NCBI RefSeq assembly: GCF_022376445.1
Contig: NW_025954972.1
Location: 1 to 64,000, forward strand
Length of the DNA stretch: 64,000 nt
Source: Fomitopsis serialis
Lineage: Eukaryota > Basidiomycota > Agaricomycetes > Polyporales > Fomitopsidaceae
Reading direction: 5' to 3'
The first letter of the stretch is position 1; each line of letters opens with the position of its first letter. Below are positions 43,971-56,648 of the stretch, piece after piece. A model generated the notes under the pieces. The model was given only the letters and a program-made list of their open reading frames with translations. It was not told the DNA's origin and made no database searches. Made by a program: the position numbers and the translations under genes.

Positions 43971-46900
43971 GGCTGGGGCTGTCCGGGCAGCTGTGCGGGA
44001 AGACGATGGGAGATGGCGTCCTGGATTGGATCACGAAGCGCACGGGCGCCCGCCGCACAAGATTCCCTGCCAACTGCGAGCACGAGAGTTTATTCTCGCC
44101 GTCTGCCACGCTCGCCACTCGTCTCTCCCATCACCTGTTTCCAGTCTCCGCCCCAATCCGTTCCATCCCCGCGACCTTCCCACGCATCCGGCCGGCCCGC
44201 CGTCATCTCCTCCCCCATCTCAGCCACTGCTGCCTCCCTCCCCGCCAGCCCGCTGCCAGTCCGCCATCGCTCGCGCCCTGCTCGCTCCCGTGCACGCTCC
44301 CCGCCACGCCGCCGTACCCGCCCGCCATCGCCCGCGCGGCGCGCGGCTGGCCTGGGCGCACTGAATGGGCCCCATGACTGGGGAGCCGTCGACGCCGGGC
44401 GGGCTCACACCTTATCACAGCGACCCTGAACGCGCGTGATGGCGAGATTCCGTCCGGCGGTATCTGAGATATCCATTATTGCCCCCGCCCGTCGCCCCCG
44501 CCCCTGCGAGCCGTCTGCGCTGCCGCTGTCGACCCACGGTGCGATTCGATGCGATGCGATCCAGCGATGCGTGATGGGGGCATCGACTGCATCAGCCCAT
44601 CTTCAGCTCCAATCTGCCACCGGCGACCTACGCTGTGTCCTGGCTGCTGTTGTGTTCCCCCTCCCCTCCGCATCTGCTTCCTCGAAGGTTGCCCGCATCT
44701 CCCCGGCGCCACCCGTCCACCAGTCACGCACCGAGCTGTCGTCACGCGCTGCCAGTCCCTGCCCGCTGCATGCGCCTCGCAGCGAGTCTCATCCGCGTCT
44801 CCAGCACAAGCATGGAAGCCTCCCTGCGCGCCCGGAGCTCGCCTCCCCCTCCACCCGCTGATAACTGGGAATATCCCCCGTGAGCGCACGGATACAGCCT
44901 AATCCCTGATCGATGGGTGCACAGAGATTCCGATTCAATACGCGCCCCGAGAGTCGAGATGATGCCCAGATCCATCCATCCACTCCGTCACAGCACTACT
45001 TTCTCACGTTCATCATTACGCTATGTCTATCTCCGGATACGCTGCGGCGCCGATGCCAGTGCCACTCTACATGTAAGTATACGCCGTAGCATTCAATGGC
45101 CCGTACCGTAACTGTCGTCGGACAGCACCAGCCCGCGCCCGCACCTCAAACAAGCTCGCCCAATCGCGCATCTTGCGCGCACGCGCACGCGACGCCCGGC
45201 ACACCCCGGCGTCCCAGACCCACCAGCCCACCTTCCTTCATTTCGCGCGAATGAATGAATGAGCCCAGGGCACACGTCCGCTCGTCCACAGCCCACCCGC
45301 AGCCACCGAAGCTCGCGATTCAGCCACCTGCCCACCTCGGTACGCGCAGTGCCTCCGTACGAGGCTTATCTGCACTTCATTTCCACCCAGGGTTCGCGCG
45401 CAGGACACGGAAGACGTGTCGTGCTTATCAGCCAGCACGCGCGCGCAGAGTGACGGGGCCCAGGCGTCTGCGCGCACGCCGCCCGCGGCTCTCGTGCGGA
45501 AGCGTGCTAGGCTACTTGCGCGGCGGGCCATGTGGGTGCGGACGGGGAGCGTCAGCGTCGCGCTGTTGAGCTGGGCGGGATCATGATCGAAGACGGCCAG
45601 TGACCCGCGAGCGTTGGGTCCGAACCTTACAGTAGAGGGCCCGCAGGCAGCCTCGTCCATGCATGTCCCCGCGTCGTCCCCGAGTCCTGCGCCCCGCGTG
45701 CATGTGGCTCGCGCGTCGTCCTGCTATTGTCGCAGCCACCATCCCGAGGCCTGCATGCGACCCTGCGCGCGCTGTTACGCGAGAAACAAAAAGTCTTGTC
45801 CATGCTACGGAGGACACCCACGTCCGTCCACACTCGCGTGCGCTCCCTGCGCCAGGGACCACCTCGACAGAAAAATCAAAACACCCGAGACGCGGGTCCG
45901 CTGATGCTGCAGCCGATCCTCGCGGCAGAGCTGTGGACCACTCGCGTTGGGCGCGCGGGTGGGGTGTGGGTTCGTTCGTTTGGACGGCCGAGTGACCATC
46001 AGTGACTGGGGCGACCAACGATAGGACACGGGACGACGGCGATGCGTGGTCCGGGCCACGGTGCACCGGCGGGTGGTATCAGTTGCGTGGTCCCAGATCC
46101 CGCTGGCACGATAGACCCTGGCGTGGTACGGTAGGCAGGCTGGTAATACGATGCGTCCTCGCGCGCCCGTTTGCGGTGTGCGGTGCGCTGCGGTCCCCCG
46201 ATTGCGATGCTCCGAGGCAGAAGGATCCGAGTCCGCCGATGTCATCTTGTATGTGTACATGCAAAGTTTGGGTGCGTGCGGACGGTGATGCTGATGCAGC
46301 GATGGCAGTGATGGTGATGGCCCGCATCTGCATACGTATGGTTTACGCGTGGCGCGACGGGGACCTGGATACGGTACGTACTGCCTGTGTCCACGGATAC
46401 ACGGTGCTCGCTCCCCAAAACGATAACAGAGTCCCACCTCGACTCTGCGATCGGGGGCAGGACGCGAAGGTGGTGGGTGCGGGCGGCTAGCTGTACTCGG
46501 GTGGAGGCTCGACCTCGGAGGCTGTACGCATGTACCGCCCATCCCCGTCCTTGTCCCTGCTCTCTCGCAGGCTGTCCAATCTATACACGTCGACGAGGCG
46601 GGGAAGGCTGTGATGCCTGCCTGGGAGGTGATGCATGATTCGGACTGGACGCGGATTGGGCGTATCAGGCGCTCGGCGTGCGCCACGAAGCCGTCGACAC
46701 TACCGAACGCCAGCCACGGGGAGGCGTCACCGTGGCGCGTGCCACGCTCGCTGCTCGACATTGAATGGTGCGCTCTGCACGTCGGACGGCGGACGTCGGC
46801 GCGTGCATACGACGGCTTCCGCGTCGGTGCATGCCATGTCGTCCGTCCTGCTCGCTGGCACACGCTGACGCATTTGTGGTTGTCCTCGGTGTTCGTCGCC

Positions 46901-49900
46901 CCGTTGCTTGAACCTGCGAGTAGGGAGATCACTGGCCCGGCGGAAGCTCGACTGGGCCTTGAAGAGACGTCAGCGCGCCGCTGCCATGGCACGCCCGCGA
47001 CGAGCCAATGTCATGCTCGCTCCCTTTCCTCTCCGAGCAGGACGTCGACCCGCGCGCGGAGTCGAATCGCGGAACTTGAAGCTTGAAGCTGACGGTTGTT
47101 CGCGGATAGGCTTGGGCTTCGCGGAACGAGGGAGCGCGTCACGCCACACCCGCACCGTGACGGACGCCGTGCCTGCCAGTGCGCCGTGACCATGGCGGTC
47201 GAAGGAGTAGTGCGTCTGCTACCGCGTCCGGCAGTTCTCTGTCCGTTCGCGGGTGGTCGCCGTTGGTTCCATCCCTACGGACCTGAGACGACCGACCTGC
47301 GCCATCATCAGCCTAGGCATCACCTCAGCTGCTTTCGACGGATGGACGTCTGGGCCGCGAACCGCGGCCCTCGAACCAATTATCACAGAACCACGAAGGA
47401 ATTCCGAATTGCGCACTGACAGTGGTCGATGCATTGGCACCGCGGGAACGACCGGCCAGCAGCCGCTGCTCACCGCCCTCAGCCTCCGAGGATCACTTCA
47501 TCATTGTGACGCGCACCCCGGCCGCCCACGCGTCGCCGCCTCTTGCGGTAGACTGGCTGCCTTCGCAGGCGAGCTTCGCATCGAGAATGGCGGTGGCGCC
47601 GGGGGGAAGGAAGGCCTATAATTAACGGATCTGGACTCGTGCCGGAACGTGGCGGCGTGGGCGCGGGATCAGAGGCCTGCCAGGCCGCGTATAGAGTTCC
47701 GTCGCGCGTGGGCGAGCTCGTCGTGATTGCGTGCGCCCATCTGTTCGCTGCGCCTCCCATCCGCCAGATACGCTTGTCTCCGGGTGGTCTCGTGGCGCGT
47801 TGACGACTGCTCCCAGTCGAGCCAACAGGCGGTGCGCAGGCGGGGTGTCCCAGATCTGCTCGCGCGGGGAGGCGAACGGCGCGATCTTCTCCGAATACAA
47901 GGATGATTCCAGCCGCGGACAGTTTGATAGCAGACCATCGCACAGATCACACGTACGTCGCACATCCTCGACCACCGCAGCGCGCGGCCACCGATCTGCG
48001 CGCTGCCAGTGCCAAATCCCTCCGCCGAAGGGCCCCGCCGCCCGCGTGCTGAGCTGATATCTCCCACTCGCCTTCCACAACGGGTCCTCGAGCCCACCGT
48101 GGTGGTAAGCGAGTGAACCGTTAGGCGTGGCTGATATTCTGACGTGCTTTCATTGTCCCCAGCTCCTCATCATGACATCCCGGCACAGATGAACAACGCC
48201 TCCGGGACAGCTCGTCCCCAGGGCGCGGTACCCGAGAGGTGCATCATCATCATCATTCGCGAAAGCGAAGCCTCCGTCACGACGACGCTTCGAAACCTGT
48301 TGAACAACACGAGCTGAGGAAGCGGGGAAGGGCTGCGCGGGCTTCGGCGTGCGATGATAATCGACAGACGACGTCGCTCCTCGCCCTCGACCTCAGGCGC
48401 GCTCGCGTGCTGTTGCGCGGCGGGCCCCACTCCTCTTTGTTGTTCGAGTTCGTTCAGGTCTTCCGGGGTCTAGATGGGCGCTGCGAAGATCGTTCATGTT
48501 ATGCAACGGCGAGTGGCGGCTGGTCGTTGCGAACTCGACTGCCGATGGGTGCTTGCGTATAGGCCCCGCCGAATCCATTGTGGGACGCACGCGGAGGCAT
48601 GGCCGCGTTGTACGCTAGACGGCGAATTGTGGTTCAGTGTTTCAGGATGCCTGTGTGTCGGCGGCGCTCCTCGGTGCATGGCCAGGAGGGACTAGGGTCC
48701 AAGCGAAGTCGCATTAGTGTCCAGTAATTATCCAGAGCCGGAGGTGGGAGGTTCAGCTGTAGCTATGCGGTGCTCGGCCCCTCGTATTGTGTATCGTCCC
48801 CGCTCGCTCGCAGCGCTCAGCGTCAGTCCGTCGCATGCACGGCGTTGCTCCCAGTGTGGTGCGCGCGCGTGCGGCATCGCGGTGAGGTACCATACGTCGG
48901 AAGAACAAGGGTTCGCACTGCGCTGACGCATGGCAGGATCAACGCTACAATGGACTGGCATGAACGCGCACTGGGATCATGATGACGGCTGCGCTCTCCA
49001 GATATTCTGAACTCTCTGCATTCCCCAACGGCGAGATGCAGTGGCCTGGAGCTGTATGCGTCCCTTCGTCCGTCCCCGGCCATCCTTCTCCGGCGTGCGA
49101 TCACCCACGCTCTGTTACGGTCCCATGCCTCGAGGGGAAGAAGGAGCCGTCACCATTCACTGGGCTCCACGGTCGATGCTGTCCGCGACCGCAACTGCGA
49201 TGCGATACGATGGTGCGGTCTTGCGCCCAAGATTGCCTCAGCGAGCATCCGTGCCTGAGGCCGCGATCTGGAGTTCTGCTGCGGGTGTAATCATCTGGTG
49301 GTGCTCGCGAGCAGTCGGCCTGTTCATCTGTCCATCCGCGCACTGGTCGACATTCGATGCGATCCCGACACCTGGATTGTCCGTTGGCCTTCCGCTTGGC
49401 GGATCCTTTCCCAATCCTGAGTGAACTCAGTACTGTGCGTCGAACACTCTGATTACGAAGGGATCAGAGCCTGATATACCGCACATGCGCAGCGTTCGAC
49501 CTTCAAGCTGTCGGCGGTGGGATACGCCGCGAAAATCAGTCGTTCAGCTCCGCAGTTGATCGGCGACTTGGACGCGCTGACCTCGTACAGTTCGTACTTC
49601 AGGTCAGAATATTAGCCTTCCCGTCTGACGATACAGACCGGGGTATGGACGCGAGTGGTGTCGGGTGTGGTTCAAGAGTTCTACTTGGTATACTGACTTG
49701 CATGAGATTCATGCCCAGGAACGCGAGCGTATCAGAGGCGCAGAACCTGTACTTATTTTCGGTTGGTCCATAGTTCAGAGTTGACCATTCGAAACGTATA
49801 CACACCTCACGCTATCCCGCTTTCAGACCGAGTCGCATGAGATCCGGCGTCGCTAGAATCGCATCGGCGAATTGGACCGCAGGTCTGAAACCAACTTCGC

Positions 49901-51521
49901 GTTATTTTGGGTTCCACCTCGAGGCGTGTACATACCTCTCGCTCTATTGAGACCAGCTCAGCTCAGCCAGGGACGTGCTTCGTGGCGCTGTTCGTTCAGT
50001 TTCATGAATCTATCCCATCACGATGTGCTTTACTGGTACTCACCGCTTTCGAGACCAAGACGTCCAGTGGTTGGGTGCTAGCTCGTCTGTTACTTCGAAT
50101 TGCGCAACATGCACTGCGGCTCGCGGAAGAGCGTGATACATTTTGCGATACCGAATACTGCTCCTAAGGCCTCACTGCCCTGTCCGGCTGCAGATGGTGA
50201 GGTACATGTGAAGAACAGATACGGAAGGCTTGGTTGTATGGATGTTTGGCAGTGGGCGTGACCGGGAAGCTTGGCCCCCGCATGCTGCGATCCATGAAGT
50301 GGAGGAATTAACTCGAGGCCAGTTCGTGCGCGGCGCGGAGAAGTTCTGGCGTCCGCGAATGTTTAGCACGTTTGGCACGGCGAGGTTGAACTACAATGGG
50401 CGACCAAATCTTCCGTGCGGGCGGTCTTTAGGTCGATTGCGATGCACGATGTGCGACGTTCGGGTCATGGCTATCGGTATCCCCTGAACACGGATATTAC
50501 GCCGCTTGGGGAGGGACGGTATCCAGCCCACAAATTGCGTTGTATTGGCGCCCTACCAGTGATGCTGAATGCGAAAGAGAGTCCATCCCCCACGAGGTCA
50601 TCAAACAATCGAAGTGCTGATTTAGCATCCAAAATCCTGTTCTATCGAGATCCCGCGTAGGTTTGCAGAGCACTCTATGTGTTGACATGCCACGAATCCT
50701 GATCAGTAACGCGTACGCATCGGGTGCTCATCGTGCGACTCACTTATCACGCCTGCTCCCGTTCATAGGGAAAGGTAGACCGGTACCAGGCGTTCCCGAC
50801 GGACGCGGATACAACGAGGCATACTTCGAGACCGCAGAGCGACGGTACCGTGTTACTTTTGTTCGTCGGCTATCTTGCTCACATCTCGTGTGCTCGGTCT
50901 GTCTTCCATCATCAGTGGCGTCTGATATCGCGATAGTTGAACTTCGCCCATTGAATCCTTGTTGTCTTTGTATATTGGCTGTGAACACGACGCGCCGGTC
51001 TCCCTCGCAGAAGCTTGGGAACGCACCGGTCCGATCTTGACTGAGATACGCATTGAAGCCCACGGAGCTCGACCCCAGCCCTGGAGGCTCCTACTTCCTC
51101 CCCCTTCCTGTCAGGCTGACTGAGTGCGCGGCGATGATTCAAATTTCAGTCAGGCGTCGGAATCAGAGCGCGATTCCTCCCCTGTGCCGGCCTTCTGCGT
51201 ATTGCGGTGCGAAGCACAGTGCATTGCTTCGGACGTCCGTCCGCACTGAGGCCGATTACGGCGCTGGTGCTGGGATTCAAAGCACTGTGATGAATGAGTA
51301 CGTACAAAGTTCGGAGCCAATTGGCTATCACCATCATTGGCATTGAATACGCCCTTGTTGGCGTCAGATTTTGCGAGGCGATGAGATCCGTAAGCCATAA
51401 CATTGCCTAGCATGTGCGATGGTGCAGTGTACCATCAGCCAGATGAGTGATGTGGTGAACCCATGCACCGTTTAAACCGGCGCCAATCTCGGCGCTGCCA
51501 CCGAGCGCCTAATCTCTCTTC
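43971..51521. other. 7.5-kb GC-rich stretch without recognised gene
   Basis: It contains the GATA factor's upstream region. Many long frames overlap on both strands; the longest is 395 codons on minus at 45805-46992, but it begins at GTG and has no motif. Around 49599-49805 the minus strand reads YRFCASDTLAFLGMNLMQV, which is protein-like, and a minus-strand frame at 51146-51403 has NWLRTLYVLIHHS. A degraded or intron-rich gene on the minus strand between about 49.4 and 51.4 kb is possible but I could not assemble it. Confidence 0.4.
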
Positions 51522-52816
51522 ATGGCAGAACCACACACACCCCGTATACGCTCGAAGGCCTCTGCGTCTCTCCCACTCGTCCGCTCTCCGTACTTTGATC
51601 ATGGTTCTGCATACGAATGGGCTAGGGAAACTTTGTCTGCACACGAAGACCTGCTGTCCGACTGCGAATCGGAGGAAGACACGGGCGAGTCTGATTTGAG
51701 GGTGTCTCGTCACTTCTCGCGGAGAACTTCAGCCTCGAGGATGTGCTCTGCAGCACGAGCTGCCTGTAGAGACAGAGAACCGGTGCCGTGCACCTCGGAG
51801 AGCTCCGCTGAATCCGAGGGTCGGACGGCATTAGAAACGCACCGTTCGCTGCTTCGGAATGCAGCGTATAGCAGTTTCTACGACGCATTTATGCGTTCAT
51901 TCAACCGTTTGTATAGGGCCAAGCCGATCTTGATACAAGGTGCGCTCCCTGGATGGTCGTGCCTAGCACCATGTCGGCAGGCTGTACTCACACGCCGAAC
52001 AGAGCATGTGGCCGATGATCCCTGGAAGGTGCTCGTCGCGGTTACGCTCCTGAACAAGACGGCCGGGGTACACGGCGTGCCTGTGTTCTTCGCACTCGTG
52101 GAGGAATGGCCGACAGCCCGCGCCCTCGCGTATGGTCAGCAGTCCTGCCGTCCGAGGGAAGCCCCGCTCACGGTGTATATATAGCCTGTCCGCGCGCGGT
52201 GGAAGAGCGCATCAGGCACCTTGGCTTAGGCAGGTCTCGCACGGCGCGTCTGATAAAGCTGTCACAGGCCTATCTGGAAGACCCGCCGCGCCCCGGGGCT
52301 CTGCGGCCATCCAGGTGCTACATGCATGTCCGGGTGCAGTCCACAGGCAGCGAGGATACCGTGCCGGGCATCATCCGACAACGCTACCCACCGACGTGTG
52401 CATCGCATCTTCCGGGAAGCGGGCCATATGCTTTGGACTCGTATCGCATCTTCTGCAGTGGTACAGACGAGTGGAGGGACGTGCGGCCCGCTGATAAGGA
52501 GCTCGCGAAGTACCTGGTATGTCACATTGCTTGAGTAGCGTACATGTACTGAGGTACATGGCCGTAGCAATGGAAGTGGGCTGTTGCGGAGTTCCGTCGG
52601 TGGGACCCCTTCCACGGACCGGGAGAGTCGATTGATCTAGCATATATACAATCCCTTTCGTCATATCTTCAGGCCACAACAATGCACCTTGACTCGGAAA
52701 TTGGCCTACAGTGGTCCAGAGTGCAGCTACCTACTGCTGCCCGGAATGCGTTTGGACGCCCACGTCAGTGGGTTGAGAAACCATTCAAGATCAGGAGCGG
52801 GACTCAGCTCCGATGA
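51522..52816 (+). CDS. MBD4-like HhH-GPD DNA glycosylase
   Basis: MBD4-type glycosylases remove T or U mispaired with G, for example after deamination of 5-methylcytosine at CpG. Exons 51522-51939, 52003-52134, 52185-52516 and 52568-52816 splice cleanly to 376 residues. The glycosylase domain spans about 145-310: DDPWKVLVAVTLLNKTAG, RIRHLGLGRSRTARLI, then the helix-hairpin-helix HLPGSGPYALDSYRIFC with the catalytic Asp at residue 268, followed by TDEWRDVRPADKELAKYL and WKWAVAEFRRWDPF. The first 110 residues are Ser- and charge-rich and look disordered; no methyl-CpG-binding domain is visible, as in other fungal members. The last 50 residues (SEIGLQWSRVQL and later) are an unrecognised tail. 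No frame breaks. Confidence 0.9.
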
Positions 52817-53365
52817 TGGTTAGCAACAGTAGTTTCCTTACGTCTTGAATGACCGCATAGGTTTAAATGAACTTTTCTGCGTGTCATTTGCCCCTACCAC
52901 CTCATAACTGCGGATTAATGCTTCAGCTGCACGTTCAGAACGTCGATTCGTTGGCCAAGTTGATTGCGTCCGACGTTGAGCTAAAATATCTGGATTGGTA
53001 CAATGCGCAGTTATATATCGCAATGGAGAACATAAATACTACAAGACAGCTCATGCTGACCCGGAGGCTGACGCGCTGACGGCCTGGAGCTTGAACTGGC
53101 AGTAGCTGGCAGTGCCGTCGGTCTGAAGGTCAATAATCGGCCAAGTGACAGGAATGGAAACTGTTTGCAGCTATTTGTGCATGTGGGCGTCGTCCCAATT
53201 GTTCAACTTTGACCGATCACCCATGGCGACCTCTTCACTCACCTCCATGCTGGCTGGGCTGATCTCACCCCGAGTTAATCTTATCGTTATATGCGGATCT
53301 CTTAGGCTGTTGTACTATCATATCATACTGGGCTCTGTTCATCTTGGATATCTAACTGCTGACAT
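52817..53365. other. intergenic stretch
   Basis: A non-ATG frame (84 codons, 53145-53399) is open but unremarkable. It presumably holds the promoter of the coiled-coil gene; no clear element seen. Confidence 0.35.
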
Positions 53366-55838
53366 ATGGGCAACAAACGACATGCGGCGCCGAAGGTAGT
53401 CGAGGGGCGGTACGCGCCGGATGTGAGTCGCCCTTCACCTTAGCCGTGCTTGCGTGACGTTCAACCGAACAGTTCGGCGACGAACTACAGGTACATGCCG
53501 CACACGCGTCGCAGCTGCAAGCCCGCTTGCTGGCGACCCTTGACAAAATAGACGCGCTCCGGGCGACACATATCCACGAGCTCGGTGCGGAGAAACGCGC
53601 CGTCGACGTTCTATCACACAAGCTGGATCGGTACAGGAGATACGTGAAGGAGGCACGCGCGGAGTGGGACGACACGCGTGAGGCGTTGTCGATCGTAATC
53701 GAGAAAGGTGGGTCGTCGATCGTCTCAGATGGGATACGGGGGCAGGCGCGTTGTTGCATTTACGTTTTACTTATTCTGTACTCCCTCGCTTCGTAGTCGA
53801 ACTTGCCAATGATTACTCATTATGGCCTCACAGCCAGCTGTGCATGACATACCCTCTCGGTCCGTCGATCAAGGTACCCTTCCCATGAAGCCCCTAATGA
53901 CCATCCCGCTCGACCAGAACCACTGAGCTGTCCGAAGGCGTCGTCCTCCAACGTACAGCTCAACAAAGATTCTGCCCATCCGTACGCGAAGGCGATCATC
54001 ACTTCGCTGAGAGAAGAGCTCGAGCAGGAGCGAACCGCCCACGCAGACACCCGAGCGCGCGCGGAGGCTGAGATCTTGTCGCTGAACGCGCGGCTCGCCC
54101 AGCGCGACGCTGAGCTGGAGGCACGCATTCTCCAGGGGTCTGCATCTCAGCTGCCTCTGCGTGCTTCCAAGCAATCGCCGCCTGCGCCTGAGCAGCACCG
54201 ATCGAGTCATCGGGATTGGGAGAACGCACCATTGTCATTTTCACAGGAGGAGGCCATTCAGATCATGGAGCTTACGGCCGCGCGTAACCGGGAATTGGAA
54301 GCGGAAGTGCATCATCTGCTTGAACGGGTAAGCTGCGCGTAAACATGTGGCTTAAGCTTCAACGCTGACGGTATGTTTAACCCCCAACCCTTCCTGCGCA
54401 TTCAGCGCGATCAAGCGCAGCAGCCGAACGCCCCACTTTCCGCCCCCGGGCGCACTGCTGAAACCGAGAAGGAGCAGCTGGGTATACCAGATGCTTTACC
54501 AGAGTACAGGCGCGAGGATCTAAGCAGCGTCCCCATGCAGCCCGGCGCGCAACTGCAAGTACATCCCCCAGTATCGCATGCCACGCTCTTGCCGCCTGAC
54601 AGGCCTGCACTCGGACCGACGAGACTCCACTCTCAAGGCTCCACGGCGGAATCCGATACACTCGTCCCCAGATCAACGGCGATCCAACAGCTGCAGCAAT
54701 TGGTCGGGATCTTTGCGGCGCAGCTCGACGGGTTCGCTTCCGAACGGGACGCGCTGAAAGGCGTGCTGGCAGCTCAGGGTCAGGGTCAGGTTCGTCGTGA
54801 AGCGCTGAGTTACGGCATTTTCACTGATCACTCTTCCCGGTCGTTCTCAGACTCAGAACGCGCGCCCAAATTCACTGGCGGAAGACGTCGGTCGCTCGGA
54901 TGGACCAGAGGGCGATGATGGCACCGGCGGTGAGCTCGTCTGCAGCCCACGTACCTTTTGAGTAGGCTGATCAATGACATGCAGGCTGCAAAGATCTGTG
55001 GAACGCCTGACCCATGAACTCAGCGGGGCCCGCACATCGAGTCAAGCGCGCGAAGCCCAGCTTCAGAAGGAGATCGCGGGCTGAGGGCGGAGGTATCAAG
55101 CCTGAGGATGGTGTCGAGGGAGTCGACCGATGTGCTGGTGGATCCCGACGAGACTGCTCGAGTCGATACGCCCAGGACGGGGAAGATTGGCGGTCCGGGT
55201 ACTCAGTCCCCTCAGAAGCCCTCCGACGTCTTAGACGACGGTGCGATGAGTGTTCTATGGAGCTTGCAACGCCGCTGCAGCCCACCATCGTATCCGTGCG
55301 CGAAGACATATCCGATTTGGGAGGCGCACCACCGAACCTTCTTCCTCCTCTCCTCGTGCCGCTCCCACCCTCACCCGATAGCCCAGACCCTCCCGCATCC
55401 CCTCAGCCTGAACGACCTGAACCACTATTGCCCTCCATAGATCTCTCACCACCCTTTCGAGATCCTCCGCTTTGGTGGCCGCATCCGCGCTCGCCGCACG
55501 ACTTTGTGGGGGATCCATACCCAAGCACAGACGCCGCCCGGAGATTGGAGGTCATCGAGTGCGAACTCGCTCTGGCGCGACAGGAGCTCGAGGCCAAAAA
55601 TGAGGAGCTAGGCGAGTTGCGTGACGTCGTCGAGCAGCTGCGCGAGCTGGTGTACTCTGGGAGTCTGACGACGGTCAAGACAGGGCAGCAGAGGGGAGGC
55701 TGGATGAGGCTTAGTCTGACACTCCTGCAACTATGGTTAGTTGATGTACTTTCCTCGGATGGTTGGGCCTCTGTCATATGCGTATGGCTATATTGTGCCG
55801 TTTTCTCTTCCATCGCGGGATTTACATTCCCTCCCTAG
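53366..55838 (+). CDS. coiled-coil protein, frame broken
   Basis: Exon 1 (53366-53422) reads MGNKRHAAPKVVEGRYAPD. Exon 2 (53473-53707) is helical: FGDELQVHAAHASQLQARLL, EKRAVDVLSHKLDRYRRYVK. Exon 3 from 53797 gives VELANDYSLWPHSQLCM. Then come coiled coils AIITSLREELEQERTAHADT and LNARLAQRDAELEARIL up to 54327. Exons 54406-54789 and 54851-54929 continue, followed from about 54985 by SVERLTHELSGARTSSQARE. A Pro-rich segment (PPNLLPPLLVPLPPSPDSPD) precedes a final coiled coil, LARQELEAKNEELGELRDVV. Frame changes occur near 53870 and 55083. NDYSLWPH and the repeated RDAELEA pattern recur in uncharacterised Agaricomycete proteins. A scaffold role is conceivable but not shown. The end at 55838 may include intron sequence (hydrophobic tail). 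Confidence 0.6.
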
Positions 55839-55839
55839 C

Positions 55840-56648
55840 CTCAAGTTCTTGCAAACTGCTTTACCTGTTCAACGTGCAGCGTCCATACAAACGAGTCTGA
55901 TGCGCTGATAACTTATGCAGGATGCTTGAACGTGCGCCCGATCGAATTGCCTCCAGATGTTCGTGAGTCCAGCAATTACCAGCCTCTTTTGCACTGGGCA
56001 CTCGAATCTAATTTGCTTCGCCAAATCTGGACGGCCGACGCGTACATATACATCGAGGAATCTAAATCCACTGGATGAGGCACTCGGGGAAAAGGCCAGC
56101 GGCCTGTCAATGCGGATGGGCGGGTTGACCAACAATTCGACGTGCGGATTGTGCGAGTGCGCCGATTTCTCCTTCAATGTTCCGAACGACGTTGGAACGA
56201 GGCGCAATGGTGGGAGGAAGGGCATGCGTCGCCCGCGAGACATGTGGAAGGCATATGCGACCTGAGGCCTGGGGAAGGGCGCTTGTCCATAGCAGGTTTA
56301 CCGATCTCACGCCACTCACGCTCCTCGCCAGGAGTTATGTCCTCCCAGGCTAACCGTGACATCGCTCGTGCGGCCGATCTGCCAGTGAGCACACATGCGT
56401 CCATGTCGTCTCGCTTCCCGACACTCTCCTCTGTGTTATCTCTCCAAGCCCGCCGTCGGGCAAGCTGGCCTCTCCGTCTTATGCCCACCCAATGTTGCTC
56501 TCGAGTCTGCCGCACCCTCTATACTAGTGAGGGACATACATGCCAGTGCTGACGGCCAATCAAGCTGGCTATTCTGCAGGCGAGTGCCAAGTGTCCTACT
56601 TTCGACCGGTCTCTTGATAACTCCTTCTGTCTAGCCGCCGCCCTCACG
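55840..56648. other. stretch without recognised gene, may hold the first exons of the next gene
   Basis: Frames of 102-136 codons on plus and 113-124 codons on minus overlap without motifs. Just before 56649 an acceptor (CTGTCTAG) followed by CCGCCGCCCTCACG would add AALT in front of the next gene's first Met, so a short upstream exon probably lies here. Confidence 0.35.

Noticed and set aside
45805..46992. 395-codon minus-strand ORF
   Set aside because: Begins at GTG, composition is Arg/Pro/Ser/Thr-rich without motif, and several other frames are open in this GC-rich stretch; chance openness is more likely.
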